Shown here piece after piece: positions 56,686 through 64,000 of a stretch of 64,000 nt of DNA; the first letter of the stretch is position 1; the number at the start of each line of letters is the position of its first letter. This stretch comes from Deltaproteobacteria bacterium. GTDB lineage: Bacteria > Desulfobacterota > Desulfuromonadia > Desulfuromonadales > BM103. The stretch covers positions 1 through 64,000 of the forward strand of contig JAGXHL010000084.1 in NCBI GenBank assembly GCA_024636215.1. The letters run 5' to 3'. The position numbers were made by a program, and so were the translations under genes. The notes under the pieces were generated by a model that was not told where the DNA came from, made no database searches, and was given only the letters and a program-made list of their open reading frames with translations.

Positions 56686-57333
56686 TCAGCTCGCCTGTAA
56701 CAGCGAAAGCATCTTTTCCTGAACTTGAGAAATTGGTTGCATTCCATCAAGTTCAAGGAGCACACCAGCATCCCGGTAATAGTTAATTAAAGGGGACGTC
56801 TGGTCTGCATAAACCTGCAATCGCTTGCGAATCGTTGCTTCCTGATCATCATCGCGCTGAAAAAGTGCGCCTCCACAGGTATCACACTTGCCTTCTTCCC
56901 GCGAAGGGTCGAAAGTAATGTGATAACCACGCCCACACTCTTTACATGTACGCCGCCCGGTCAAGCGTTCTACCAGAGCTTCGGCATCCACGTCAAGAGA
57001 GATAACACGGTCCAGCTCTTTATGCATCTTCGACAAGCTGACCTGCAATGCATCCGCCTGAGGTACCGTGCGAGGGAATCCGTCCAATATAAAGCCATTG
57101 ACGCAATCAGCCTGCTGCAGACGATCACGCACGATGCCAACAACAACTTGGTCAGGAACCAGACCGCCGGCATCCATATATTCTTTTGCTTTCAAGCCCA
57201 TGGCCGTGCCGGCTTTAACCGCAGCACGCAGGATATCACCCGTTGAAATCTGCGGAATCGAGAAGTGCTCCGTCAACATTTTGGCCTGGGTGCCTTTGCC
57301 TGCTCCTGGAGGCCCGAGTAAAATGAGCTTCAT
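56686..57333 (-). CDS. adk: Adenylate kinase
   Basis: This interconverts ATP, AMP and ADP. At 215 aa it has the P-loop LGPPGAGKGTQAKML and LDGFPRTVPQADAL. The long LID domain has four Cys (CKECG … CDTCGG), giving a structural zinc site as in Gram-positive enzymes. It lies 14 bp downstream of secY. Confidence 0.98.
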   Translation of the reverse strand: MKLILLGPPGAGKGTQAKMLTEHFSIPQISTGDILRAAVKAGTAMGLKAKEYMDAGGLVPDQVVVGIVRDRLQQADCVNGFILDGFPRTVPQADALQVSLSKMHKELDRVISLDVDAEALVERLTGRRTCKECGRGYHITFDPSREEGKCDTCGGALFQRDDDQEATIRKRLQVYADQTSPLINYYRDAGVLLELDGMQPISQVQEKMLSLLQAS

Positions 57334-57347
57334 TCTAGCAACCTCGA

Positions 57348-58658
57348 TTAACCACGACGACCCTTGATGCTCACACCCTTCATAAAACCTTCGTAGGAGC
57401 GTGAAATCAAGTGAGCCTCAATCTGCGAAGCAGTATCCAGACCGACACCAACAACAATCAGGAGTGACGTGCCACCGAAGAAAAAGGGTACGTTGAACTG
57501 ACCAATCAATAATGTTGGCAGGACGCAAACCGCAGAGATATAGATAGCCCCTGCAAAAGTCAAACGGCCCAGAACCGTATCAAGGTAATCTGAGGTGGCT
57601 TTACCCGGTCTGACCCCAGGCACGTAACCACCCTGACGCTTGATATTTTCCGCCACATCAACAGGGTTAAAGGTAACAGCCGTGTAGAAGTAACAGAAGA
57701 AGACAATAAAAGCGACATAAAAAACGTTATACAGCCAATGAGCCGGAGTCATCATGGAAGCAAAAGTCTGCACCCAGGGGACGTCCACGAAATTTGCCAC
57801 CGTACTCGGGAACATAATGATCGAGCTGGCAAAGATTGGCGGGATAACACCACTCATATTAATCTTGAGAGGTAAATGGCTGGTTTGTCCACCGGCATTA
57901 CGGGCCCCGACAACGCGTTTAGCGTAGTGAATTGGCACCCGGCGCTGGCCACGCTCCATGAAGACAATAGCCCAGATTACTGCAACCATCGCTATCAGGA
58001 TAAACAATATAACAGTCAAACTCATGGCCCCAGTCTTCATCAAGCGAATGCTGTTGACCATGGCTGACGGAATCATTGCCACAATACCTGCAAAAATGAT
58101 CAAGGAGATGCCATTACCTATGCCACGTTCAGTAATCTGCTCACCGAGCCACATGATAAAAGCGGTACCAGCAGTCAGTGTAATAACAGTCAGCAGGATA
58201 AAACCGATCCCCTGCACGGCGACAACCGGCTCTCCTGCAGGACCACGCATGGTTTGCAGGCCGACGGCAATACCAGCGCCCTGAATGACAGACAACACAA
58301 CCGTGCCGTAGCGTGTCCACTTGGTCATCGTCTTGCGACCTTGCTCACCTTCTTTAGCGAGGCGCTCAACAGGTTCAAAGACAACCGTCAACAGCTGCAT
58401 GATAATAGAAGCACTGATGTAAGGCATGATACCCAGTGCAAAAACCGTCATACGCTCCAGTGCACCACCAGTGAAGGCACTGACCAGACCTAGCAGAGTT
58501 CCCTGAGTTCCCTCAAAGAATTGTGCAAGAACAGCACGATCAACACCTGGCAGCGGCACATGACAACCAACCCTGTAAACCGCAAGCATCCCTAAGGTAA
58601 ACAGGATACGACGACGGAGTTCGGGAATACTGAAGATATTCTGAATGCTGGCTAACAA
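57348..58658 (-). CDS. secY: Preprotein translocase subunit SecY
   Basis: This is the channel of the Sec translocon. At 436 aa it has ten membrane helices, the plug region after helix 1 ([18 protein letters not shown]), the signature segment [20 protein letters not shown], and cytoplasmic loops with conserved Arg residues ([15 protein letters not shown]). It begins 2 bases after the rplO stop. Confidence 0.98.
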   Translation of the reverse strand: MLASIQNIFSIPELRRRILFTLGMLAVYRVGCHVPLPGVDRAVLAQFFEGTQGTLLGLVSAFTGGALERMTVFALGIMPYISASIIMQLLTVVFEPVERLAKEGEQGRKTMTKWTRYGTVVLSVIQGAGIAVGLQTMRGPAGEPVVAVQGIGFILLTVITLTAGTAFIMWLGEQITERGIGNGISLIIFAGIVAMIPSAMVNSIRLMKTGAMSLTVILFILIAMVAVIWAIVFMERGQRRVPIHYAKRVVGARNAGGQTSHLPLKINMSGVIPPIFASSIIMFPSTVANFVDVPWVQTFASMMTPAHWLYNVFYVAFIVFFCYFYTAVTFNPVDVAENIKRQGGYVPGVRPGKATSDYLDTVLGRLTFAGAIYISAVCVLPTLLIGQFNVPFFFGGTSLLIVVGVGLDTASQIEAHLISRSYEGFMKGVSIKGRRG

Positions 58659-58660
58659 CT

Positions 58661-59101
58661 TTATATAACCTCGACAGAGCCGCCGGCAGCCTCGATCTTG
58701 GCCTGGGCAGACTTGCTGAACTTGTGACCTTTAACAGTCAGAGCTTTGGTGAGTTCACCATCACCCAGGATCTTGATACCGTCATTAAGCTGGCCAATCA
58801 GACCAGCTTTACCGAGAGCCTCAATATCAACGACACTCCCCGCATCAAACAACTCGAGGTCACGCAGGTTGACCAGAGTGTAGACAGTCCTGCTCAGAGG
58901 CGTAAAACCGCGCTTTGGCAAACGCCTCTGCAGTGGCATTTGACCACCTTCGAAGCCGGGTTTGACGCCGCCGCCAGAGCGGGCATTCTGGCCTTTGTGT
59001 CCTTTACCGGCTGTTTTACCGGTGCCGGAGCCATGGCCGCGTCCAATGCGTTTCTTGCTATGTGTCGAACCGTAAGACGGCTGCAGATTACTTAAATCCA
59101 T
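58661..59101 (-). CDS. rplO: 50S ribosomal protein L15
   Basis: This 146-aa late-assembly 23S rRNA-binding protein has a Gly/Arg-rich N-terminal extension ([20 protein letters not shown]). The globular C terminus contains [18 protein letters not shown] and ends [15 protein letters not shown]. Confidence 0.98.
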   Translation of the reverse strand: MDLSNLQPSYGSTHSKKRIGRGHGSGTGKTAGKGHKGQNARSGGGVKPGFEGGQMPLQRRLPKRGFTPLSRTVYTLVNLRDLELFDAGSVVDIEALGKAGLIGQLNDGIKILGDGELTKALTVKGHKFSKSAQAKIEAAGGSVEVI

Positions 59102-59118
59102 GGTGGTTATCCTTAGCG

Positions 59119-59295
59119 TTATTCCTCAACGGAGACCATGTGGCTGACCTTATTGATCATACCGCGAATTTCAGGTGTGTCCTTGAGCACGACCGTCTGC
59201 TGTAAACGACGCAGGCCAAGTCCGTTAAGCACCCTGGTGAAATATTTGTTGCGGCCAATACCGCTACGATTGAGAGTTACCTTGATTTCAGACAT
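59119..59295 (-). CDS. rpmD: 50S ribosomal protein L30
   Basis: This 58-aa protein starts [19 protein letters not shown], continues [20 protein letters not shown] and ends [11 protein letters not shown]. It lies between rpsE and rplO in the normal spc order, 14 bases after rpsE. Confidence 0.97.
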   Translation of the reverse strand: MSEIKVTLNRSGIGRNKYFTRVLNGLGLRRLQQTVVLKDTPEIRGMINKVSHMVSVEE

Positions 59296-59309
59296 TATTC
59301 ACTCCCGGC

Positions 59310-59816
59310 TCAGGCTTTTGCTTCTGAGGTGTTTTGCCCGAGGCCGCGTCTGGCGCGAATTTCTTCCGGGCTACGCAGTTGTTGAAGCGCCTTGATCGTC
59401 GCCTTGACAACATTGTGCGGGTTATTGGAACCGAGGCACTTGGAGAGGATATCACTGATACCGGCAACTTCCAAAATCGCACGTGCCGCTCCACCAGCGA
59501 TGACACCCGTACCCTCGGAAGCTGGACGAAGCATGACTTTGCCTGCCCCAAACTTGCCAATCACATCGTAAGGGATGGTCGTCCCCTGGATAGGCACGGA
59601 GATCATATTCTTCTTGGCAGCTTCAACCCCCTTGCGAATTGCTTCGGGAACTTCTTTCGCCTTGCCAAGACCATATCCAACATTTCCACTGCCATCACCT
59701 ACTACAACCAGGGCAGAGAAGCTGAACCGACGACCACCTTTAACAACCTTGGCCGTACGATTGATGTGGATAACGCGATCGATTAAATTTGTTTCGTTGT
59801 TGTCAACGCGTTGCAA
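59310..59816 (-). CDS. rpsE: 30S ribosomal protein S5
   Basis: This 168-aa protein shapes the mRNA entry site and accuracy centre. Conserved parts are [40 protein letters not shown] and [19 protein letters not shown]. Confidence 0.98.
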   Translation of the reverse strand: MQRVDNNETNLIDRVIHINRTAKVVKGGRRFSFSALVVVGDGSGNVGYGLGKAKEVPEAIRKGVEAAKKNMISVPIQGTTIPYDVIGKFGAGKVMLRPASEGTGVIAGGAARAILEVAGISDILSKCLGSNNPHNVVKATIKALQQLRSPEEIRARRGLGQNTSEAKA

Positions 59817-59835
59817 CGCTCTTCTCCTTTGCAGC

Positions 59836-60213
59836 CTAGAAAGTCAGACCAGCTTCGCGAGCCGCATCGGCGAGAGCCTTGACACGGCCATGATACAAAA
59901 AGCCGTTGCGGTCGAAAACTACCTGTTTAATGTCTTTTGCCAAAGCTTGCTCGGCAATTTTCTTACCGACAACTTTGGCGGCTTCCACATTGCCGCTGTA
60001 CTTGACGCTGTCACCGGTCGCCTTGGCTACGGTAGAAGCGGTAGCTAAAGTTTTCCCGGTTACGTCCTCAATGATCTGGGCATAAATATGTTTGGTGCTA
60101 CGGAAGACGCACAAACGCGGACGTTCTACACTTCCGGTTACTTTCTTGCGCACTCTGGCCTGACGCTTGTTGCGGGCTAGCCGCCGTTCTTTTGAGATTT
60201 TCACTGTTCTCAC
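59836..60213 (-). CDS. rplR: 50S ribosomal protein L18
   Basis: This 125-aa 5S rRNA-binding protein has a basic N terminus ([19 protein letters not shown]). The core has [20 protein letters not shown], and it ends with [20 protein letters not shown] and EAGLTF. Its predicted start is in the normal place between rplF and rpsE. Confidence 0.98.
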   Translation of the reverse strand: MRTVKISKERRLARNKRQARVRKKVTGSVERPRLCVFRSTKHIYAQIIEDVTGKTLATASTVAKATGDSVKYSGNVEAAKVVGKKIAEQALAKDIKQVVFDRNGFLYHGRVKALADAAREAGLTF

Positions 60214-60228
60214 CTCTTCTTAATCAGC

Positions 60229-60768
60229 TTACTTCGCTCCGGTCTTACCGGCTTTGCGCATAATCCGTTCATCAGAGTACTTGATACCTTTGCCCTTGTA
60301 AGGCTCGGGCTCCCTGAAAGATCGAATCTTGGCCGCTGTCGCACCCACCAACTCCTTGTCGATACCGGAGACAGTGACGGTGTTAGCCTTGGTATCAACT
60401 TCAGCCGTGATACCTGTTGGCAGCGGGTATTCAATGGGATGTGAGTATCCGAGAGAGAGGTTCAGATTGCTGCCCTTCAACTCTGCACGATAACCAACAC
60501 CGTTAATCTCCAAAACCTTGGAGAATCCGTTGGTAACGCCATTGACCATATTCGCAACAAGGGAGCGAGAAAGGCCTTGCAAAGCAGCGCCAGGCTGCCC
60601 GACCCGGGAAGAAATCAACAACTGATCTGCTTCCATCTTGACCTCGATCTGCTCGTGGACAGTCCTTTCAAGGCGTCCCTTAGGACCTTCGACCTTAATA
60701 TGCTGACCATCCAGGGTGACTTTAACACCCGAGGGGATACTTATGGGTTTCTTGCCGATGCGCGACAT
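60229..60768 (-). CDS. rplF: 50S ribosomal protein L6
   Basis: This 179-aa protein sits near the factor-binding centre. It has MSRIGKKPISIPSGVKVTLD, GVGYRAELKGSNLNLSLGYS and the C-terminal signature EPYKGKGIKYSDERIMRKAG. Confidence 0.98.
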   Translation of the reverse strand: MSRIGKKPISIPSGVKVTLDGQHIKVEGPKGRLERTVHEQIEVKMEADQLLISSRVGQPGAALQGLSRSLVANMVNGVTNGFSKVLEINGVGYRAELKGSNLNLSLGYSHPIEYPLPTGITAEVDTKANTVTVSGIDKELVGATAAKIRSFREPEPYKGKGIKYSDERIMRKAGKTGAK

Positions 60769-60806
60769 CTTTATCGACTCCTTAAAAATCTACAGTTTGT
60801 TTGAAA

Positions 60807-61205
60807 TTACCAGACGGTGCAGATGACTTCACCACCAATGGTGGCTTCGCGAGCGGCAACATCATCCATGACACCCTGCGATGTCGACAGTATTGCAGCA
60901 CCCAGACCGTTCTTGACACGAGGGATATCTGCATGGCGCACATAAACCCTGCGACCAGGTTTTGACACTCGTGTGATTTCATGGATTACAGCGTTATTCT
61001 GCTCGTCATATTTCAGGTAAATGCGCAGAATCCCTTGCAGGTCATCACTGATTACCTTGAAATTCTTGATATAACCGAGATCTTTCAATACTTCGGCAAT
61101 AGCAACCTTGACATTGGACGAGGGCATGTCCAGTTTGGCATGTTTTGCCATGCCTGCATTGCGGATGCGGGTCAAAAGGTCCGCGATCGGATCCGTCATA
61201 GCCAT
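60807..61205 (-). CDS. rpsH: 30S ribosomal protein S8
   Basis: This 132-aa 16S central-domain binder, known in E. coli as the autoregulator of the spc operon, has [40 protein letters not shown] and the C-terminal GGEVICTVW. Confidence 0.98.
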   Translation of the reverse strand: MAMTDPIADLLTRIRNAGMAKHAKLDMPSSNVKVAIAEVLKDLGYIKNFKVISDDLQGILRIYLKYDEQNNAVIHEITRVSKPGRRVYVRHADIPRVKNGLGAAILSTSQGVMDDVAAREATIGGEVICTVW

Positions 61206-61229
61206 GAATACTGCTCCTTAATTAACCAA

Positions 61230-61415
61230 TTACCAGCTGGACTTGATTACGCCTGGAAGCTTACCTTCAGACGCCAGCTTGCGCAGACAAATTCTGCACA
61301 TATCAAATTTACGATAGTAAGCACGTGGTCGACCACAGATCGGACAACGGTTATACTGCCTTACGCCAAACTTTTGCGGCCGTGAAGCCTTTATGCGCAT
61401 TGATTTCTTTGCCAC
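61230..61415 (-). CDS. rpsN: 30S ribosomal protein S14, short zinc-binding type
   Basis: At 61 aa this is the zinc-dependent short form (type Z). Cys pairs lie in [12 protein letters not shown] and [18 protein letters not shown], ending IKSSW. It lies between rplE and rpsH. Confidence 0.98.
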   Translation of the reverse strand: MAKKSMRIKASRPQKFGVRQYNRCPICGRPRAYYRKFDMCRICLRKLASEGKLPGVIKSSW

Positions 61416-61427
61416 GAGATTCCTCCG

Positions 61428-61982
61428 CTAAGCTGCTACATTCTGTTTCCGGAAAGGCATGCCCATTCCGGTAAGCAGTGCACGACCCTCTTCATCGGTA
61501 CGCGCCGAGGTGACGATCGTCACGTTCATCCCCTTGATCTTATCGATCTGCTCAATATCAATTTCAGGGAAAATTAACTGCTCTCGAATACCGAGAGTGT
61601 AATTACCACGGCCATCAAAAGCCTTGGCAGAAACACCCTTAAAGTCCCTTACGCGAGGCAGAGCAACATTGATCAGGCGATCAAGGAACTCGTAGGCACG
61701 ATCACGACGAAGCGTGACCATGACACCGATAGGCATCTCTTCACGCAATTTGAACTGTGCGATAGATTTCTTGGCACGCGTGATAACAGCCTTCTGACCG
61801 GTAATACGGGACATCTCCTCAACAGCAGATTCAAGAATTTTGACATTCTGAATCGCCTCGCCAAGGCCCATATTGACAACGACCTTCTCAACACGCGGGA
61901 TTTCCATCACGTTCTTAAGCTGAAGTTCCTCTTTTAACTTGGGAACCAGCTCATTCTGATATATTTCCTTGAGCCTTGACAT
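61428..61982 (-). CDS. rplE: 50S ribosomal protein L5
   Basis: This 184-aa 5S rRNA-binding protein has [60 protein letters not shown] and the C-terminal [16 protein letters not shown]. Confidence 0.98.
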   Translation of the reverse strand: MSRLKEIYQNELVPKLKEELQLKNVMEIPRVEKVVVNMGLGEAIQNVKILESAVEEMSRITGQKAVITRAKKSIAQFKLREEMPIGVMVTLRRDRAYEFLDRLINVALPRVRDFKGVSAKAFDGRGNYTLGIREQLIFPEIDIEQIDKIKGMNVTIVTSARTDEEGRALLTGMGMPFRKQNVAA

Positions 61983-61993
61983 GAAAAACTCCG

Positions 61994-62323
61994 TTAATTA
62001 TTCGTAATCTCGTTACACTTCTTGCAGAAGCGAACCTTGTTACCATTCTCGAGAACTTTAATGCCCGTGCGAGCCGGCTTGTTACAGCCCTGGCAAAGCA
62101 GTTGGACATTGGAGATCGCAATGGGCGCCTCTTTCTCGATGATTCCACCCTCACTGTTAGTCTGAGACGGACGAGTATGTCGCTTGATCAGATTAAGGTT
62201 TTCAACCAGAACCCGCTCTTTCTCAGGAAGCACGCGCAGAACCTTGCCGCTCTTGCCTTTATCTTTCCCGGCAACGACCATTACCAGGTCATCTTTTTTC
62301 ACATGGAGTTTTGTGACTGCCAT
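61994..62323 (-). CDS. rplX: 50S ribosomal protein L24
   Basis: This 109-aa protein is an early 23S assembly initiator. The KOW motif lies in [20 protein letters not shown]. The C-terminal half has two Cys pairs (CQGCNKPAR and FCKKCNE), which suggests a zinc-binding form. Confidence 0.98.
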   Translation of the reverse strand: MAVTKLHVKKDDLVMVVAGKDKGKSGKVLRVLPEKERVLVENLNLIKRHTRPSQTNSEGGIIEKEAPIAISNVQLLCQGCNKPARTGIKVLENGNKVRFCKKCNEITNN

Positions 62324-62341
62324 GACTAATTTACTCCCAGC

Positions 62342-62710
62342 TTAAAGGACCTCAGGGGCCAGTGAAACGATTTTCATAAACCGCTTGGCACGAAGCTCGC
62401 GGGCAACAGGCCCGAAAATACGTGTACCAACCGGCTCTCCGCCAGCATTGACAACCACTGCAGAGTTGACATCGAAACGAATATAAGAACCGTCTGGACG
62501 GTTCACCTCTTTTGCGGTACGCACAATTACAGCACGGACAACATCGCCCTTTTTGACCTTCGAATTGGGCATCGCCTCCTTAACAGAGCAGACGATAATG
62601 TCACCGATCCCTGCATATTTACGCTTGGACCCGCCAAGAACCTTAATGCAGCAGAGCTTCCGGGCACCGGAGTTGTCTGCAACAGAAAGTGTTGATTGCA
62701 TCTGAATCAT
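62342..62710 (-). CDS. rplN: 50S ribosomal protein L14
   Basis: This 122-aa protein at the subunit interface has [40 protein letters not shown] and the ending [13 protein letters not shown]. Confidence 0.98.
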   Translation of the reverse strand: MIQMQSTLSVADNSGARKLCCIKVLGGSKRKYAGIGDIIVCSVKEAMPNSKVKKGDVVRAVIVRTAKEVNRPDGSYIRFDVNSAVVVNAGGEPVGTRIFGPVARELRAKRFMKIVSLAPEVL

Positions 62711-62722
62711 GGCCAGTATCTC

Positions 62723-62989
62723 CTAAACGCTGACGTGCTTTTCTAGAATTTCGCGAACCCGCCACCGCTTGTCTTTCGACATAGGTCGTGATTCTACGAT
62801 CATGACCTTGTCTCCAGTCGCACACGCATTGCTCTCGTCATGTGCCTTAAAGGTGACGTTGCGTTTGATGTATTTCTTATAGACAGGGTGCTTGACAATG
62901 TCGTCGACCTTCACCACTACGGTCTTGTCCATTTTGTCACTAATGACAACCCCAACCAATAACTTCTTATTTCCGCGTTCTTTCGTCAT
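62723..62989 (-). CDS. rpsQ: 30S ribosomal protein S17
   Basis: This 88-aa primary binder of the 16S 5' domain has [35 protein letters not shown] segments with the conserved EARPLS region (here [13 protein letters not shown]), and the ending ILEKHVSV. Confidence 0.97.
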   Translation of the reverse strand: MTKERGNKKLLVGVVISDKMDKTVVVKVDDIVKHPVYKKYIKRNVTFKAHDESNACATGDKVMIVESRPMSKDKRWRVREILEKHVSV

Positions 62990-63010
62990 TGCCGTCCTCT
63001 TCCGATCGGA

Positions 63011-63199
63011 TTAGCTGTTCTTCTGCTGAAGGACAGTTTTGATCCTGGCAATTTCCTTACGCACCTGAGGGATGCGAGAGGTGTTTTCCAGATGTCCGGT
63101 GTGCAGTTGAAACTTCAAGTTGAACAATTCCTGGCTCAAATCTGCAACCGCTGCATTAAGTTCTTCGGCAGATTTACTGCGCAGTTCCTCAGGCTTCAT
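63011..63199 (-). CDS. rpmC: 50S ribosomal protein L29
   Basis: This 62-aa protein near the exit tunnel starts [20 protein letters not shown] and has [20 protein letters not shown]. The start is chosen at ATG 63199 with AGGAGG ahead; this site lies inside the end of rplP, so the genes overlap by 11 bases. Confidence 0.96.
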   Translation of the reverse strand: MKPEELRSKSAEELNAAVADLSQELFNLKFQLHTGHLENTSRIPQVRKEIARIKTVLQQKNS

Positions 63200-63614
63200 G
63201 ACTGGCCTCCTCACGAACCACGATCTTGGTTTTCATTGGCAGTTTGTGTGCTGCAAGGCGGAATGCTTCTCGCGCTGTTTGCTCATCGACACCCTGCATT
63301 TCGTAAAGAATCATTCCCGGACGCACCACACAGACCCAGCTGTCTGGAGACCCCTTACCTTTACCCATACGGGTTTCAGCAGGCTTACGGGTGAGTGATT
63401 TATCCGGAAAGGCACGGATCCAGATCTGCCCACCACGTTTGATGTAGCGTGTCATGGCACGTCGCGCAGCTTCAATCTGCCGGGCGGACAACCAACCACA
63501 ATCCACTGCCTGCAAACCGTAATCCCCGAAATTCAGGTCAGTGCCGCCACGGGCAGCACCCTTCATACGGCCTTTAAATGTTTTTCTATGCTTAACCTTT
63601 TTCGGCATTAACAT
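63189..63614 (-). CDS. rplP: 50S ribosomal protein L16
   Basis: This 141-aa protein helps form the A-site tRNA pocket. It has [20 protein letters not shown], the conserved [20 protein letters not shown], and [17 protein letters not shown]. It lies between rpsC and rpmC. Confidence 0.98.
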   Translation of the reverse strand: MLMPKKVKHRKTFKGRMKGAARGGTDLNFGDYGLQAVDCGWLSARQIEAARRAMTRYIKRGGQIWIRAFPDKSLTRKPAETRMGKGKGSPDSWVCVVRPGMILYEMQGVDEQTAREAFRLAAHKLPMKTKIVVREEASHEA

Positions 63615-63639
63615 GACGAATAAACTCCTGACCTGTTAC

Positions 63640-64000
63640 TTATTTCTGCTGATCCTTGGAACCCAGAATCTCGCCCTTGAAAATAAGGACCTTAACGCCG
63701 ATGATGCCATATGTTGTTTTGGCTTCGGCGAACCCGTAATCGATATCAGCACGCAGGGTGTGCAGAGGCACGCGGCCTTCACGATACCATTCGCGACGAC
63801 TCATCTCGGCACCGCCAAGGCGCCCGGAACATTCGATCTTGATGCCTTGCGCACCAAACTTGAGAGACTGGGTAACAGCCTTCTTCATGGCACGGCGGAA
63901 GGCAACTCGACGAACAAGCTGAAGAGCGACGTTCTCGGCAACCAGCTGGGCATCTATCTCAGGCTTGCGAACTTCCTGAATGTTGATAAACACCTCTTTG
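63640..64000 (-). CDS. rpsC: 30S ribosomal protein S3 (partial, 5' end outside the window)
   Basis: Only the C-terminal 119 or so codons are present; the frame is open to the window edge. Visible parts are [40 protein letters not shown] and [20 protein letters not shown]. These belong to the C-terminal domain at the mRNA entry; the KH domain is cut off. Confidence 0.97.
   Translation of the reverse strand, partial: KEVFINIQEVRKPEIDAQLVAENVALQLVRRVAFRRAMKKAVTQSLKFGAQGIKIECSGRLGGAEMSRREWYREGRVPLHTLRADIDYGFAEAKTTYGIIGVKVLIFKGEILGSKDQQK

Overview
The window looks like a chromosomal segment from a mid-GC member of the Desulfuromonadales (the Geobacter / Desulfuromonas / Pelobacter group). This is inferred from gene content and order: ispE–tRNA-Gln–prs–rplY–pth, folP–cdaA–cdaR–glmM–pdxJ–acpS–nnr, trp genes beside accD–folC–lptD, a citramalate synthase next to aspartate kinase, a K+-dependent membrane pyrophosphatase and two TRAP transporters. 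LptD and lipopolysaccharide assembly show a Gram-negative envelope. No rRNA, CRISPR array, phage or intact insertion sequence is visible.

Layout. 1-6900 (minus strand): ychF, hppA, pth, rplY, prs, tRNA-Gln and ispE. 6900-15300 (plus strand): an accessory transport region with a DctPQM dicarboxylate-type TRAP operon behind a good sigma-54 promoter, a UspA-type protein, and a TAXI-type TRAP system. The TAXI fused permease carries a lipoyl/biotinyl-like domain near its C terminus. 15460-17360 (minus): a soluble PAS histidine kinase translationally coupled to a stand-alone 2-oxoacid dehydrogenase E2 catalytic domain. 17650-32330 (minus): a zinc-ribbon microprotein, an SLBB/HhH protein, cimA, lysC, then tsaE, CBS protein, nnrDE, acpS, pdxJ, glmM, cdaR, cdaA, folP, ftsH and tilS, a block joining cell-wall precursor synthesis, c-di-AMP signalling and folate. 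32369-39250 (minus): tRNA-Met(CAT), initiator tRNA, a SPOR protein, argS, ftsB, a ComEA-like protein, and an LptD with an extra periplasmic-binding-protein-like domain at its N terminus. 39413-51950 (minus): folC, accD, a metallo-beta-lactamase-fold gene remnant and the trp genes. The order is trpE-G-D-C-B2-F-B, then a DEAD-box helicase and a family-5 uracil-DNA glycosylase, then trpA. 52132-52575 (plus): an FKBP-type isomerase. 52656-64000 (minus): the alpha and spc ribosomal protein clusters from rplQ back to a partial rpsC, with rpoA, map, adk and secY.

Most of the window is housekeeping. The unusual parts are the lipoyl-like domain inside a TRAP permease near an E2-acyltransferase/PAS-kinase pair, the binding-protein/LptD fusion, the trp operon interrupted by DNA/RNA-maintenance genes with a second trpB, a decayed MBL-fold gene behind trpA, and a dispersed hairpin repeat seen twice. 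Terminator-like hairpins sit between binding protein and permease in both TRAP operons. All functional links between the odd genes are inference from sequence and position.
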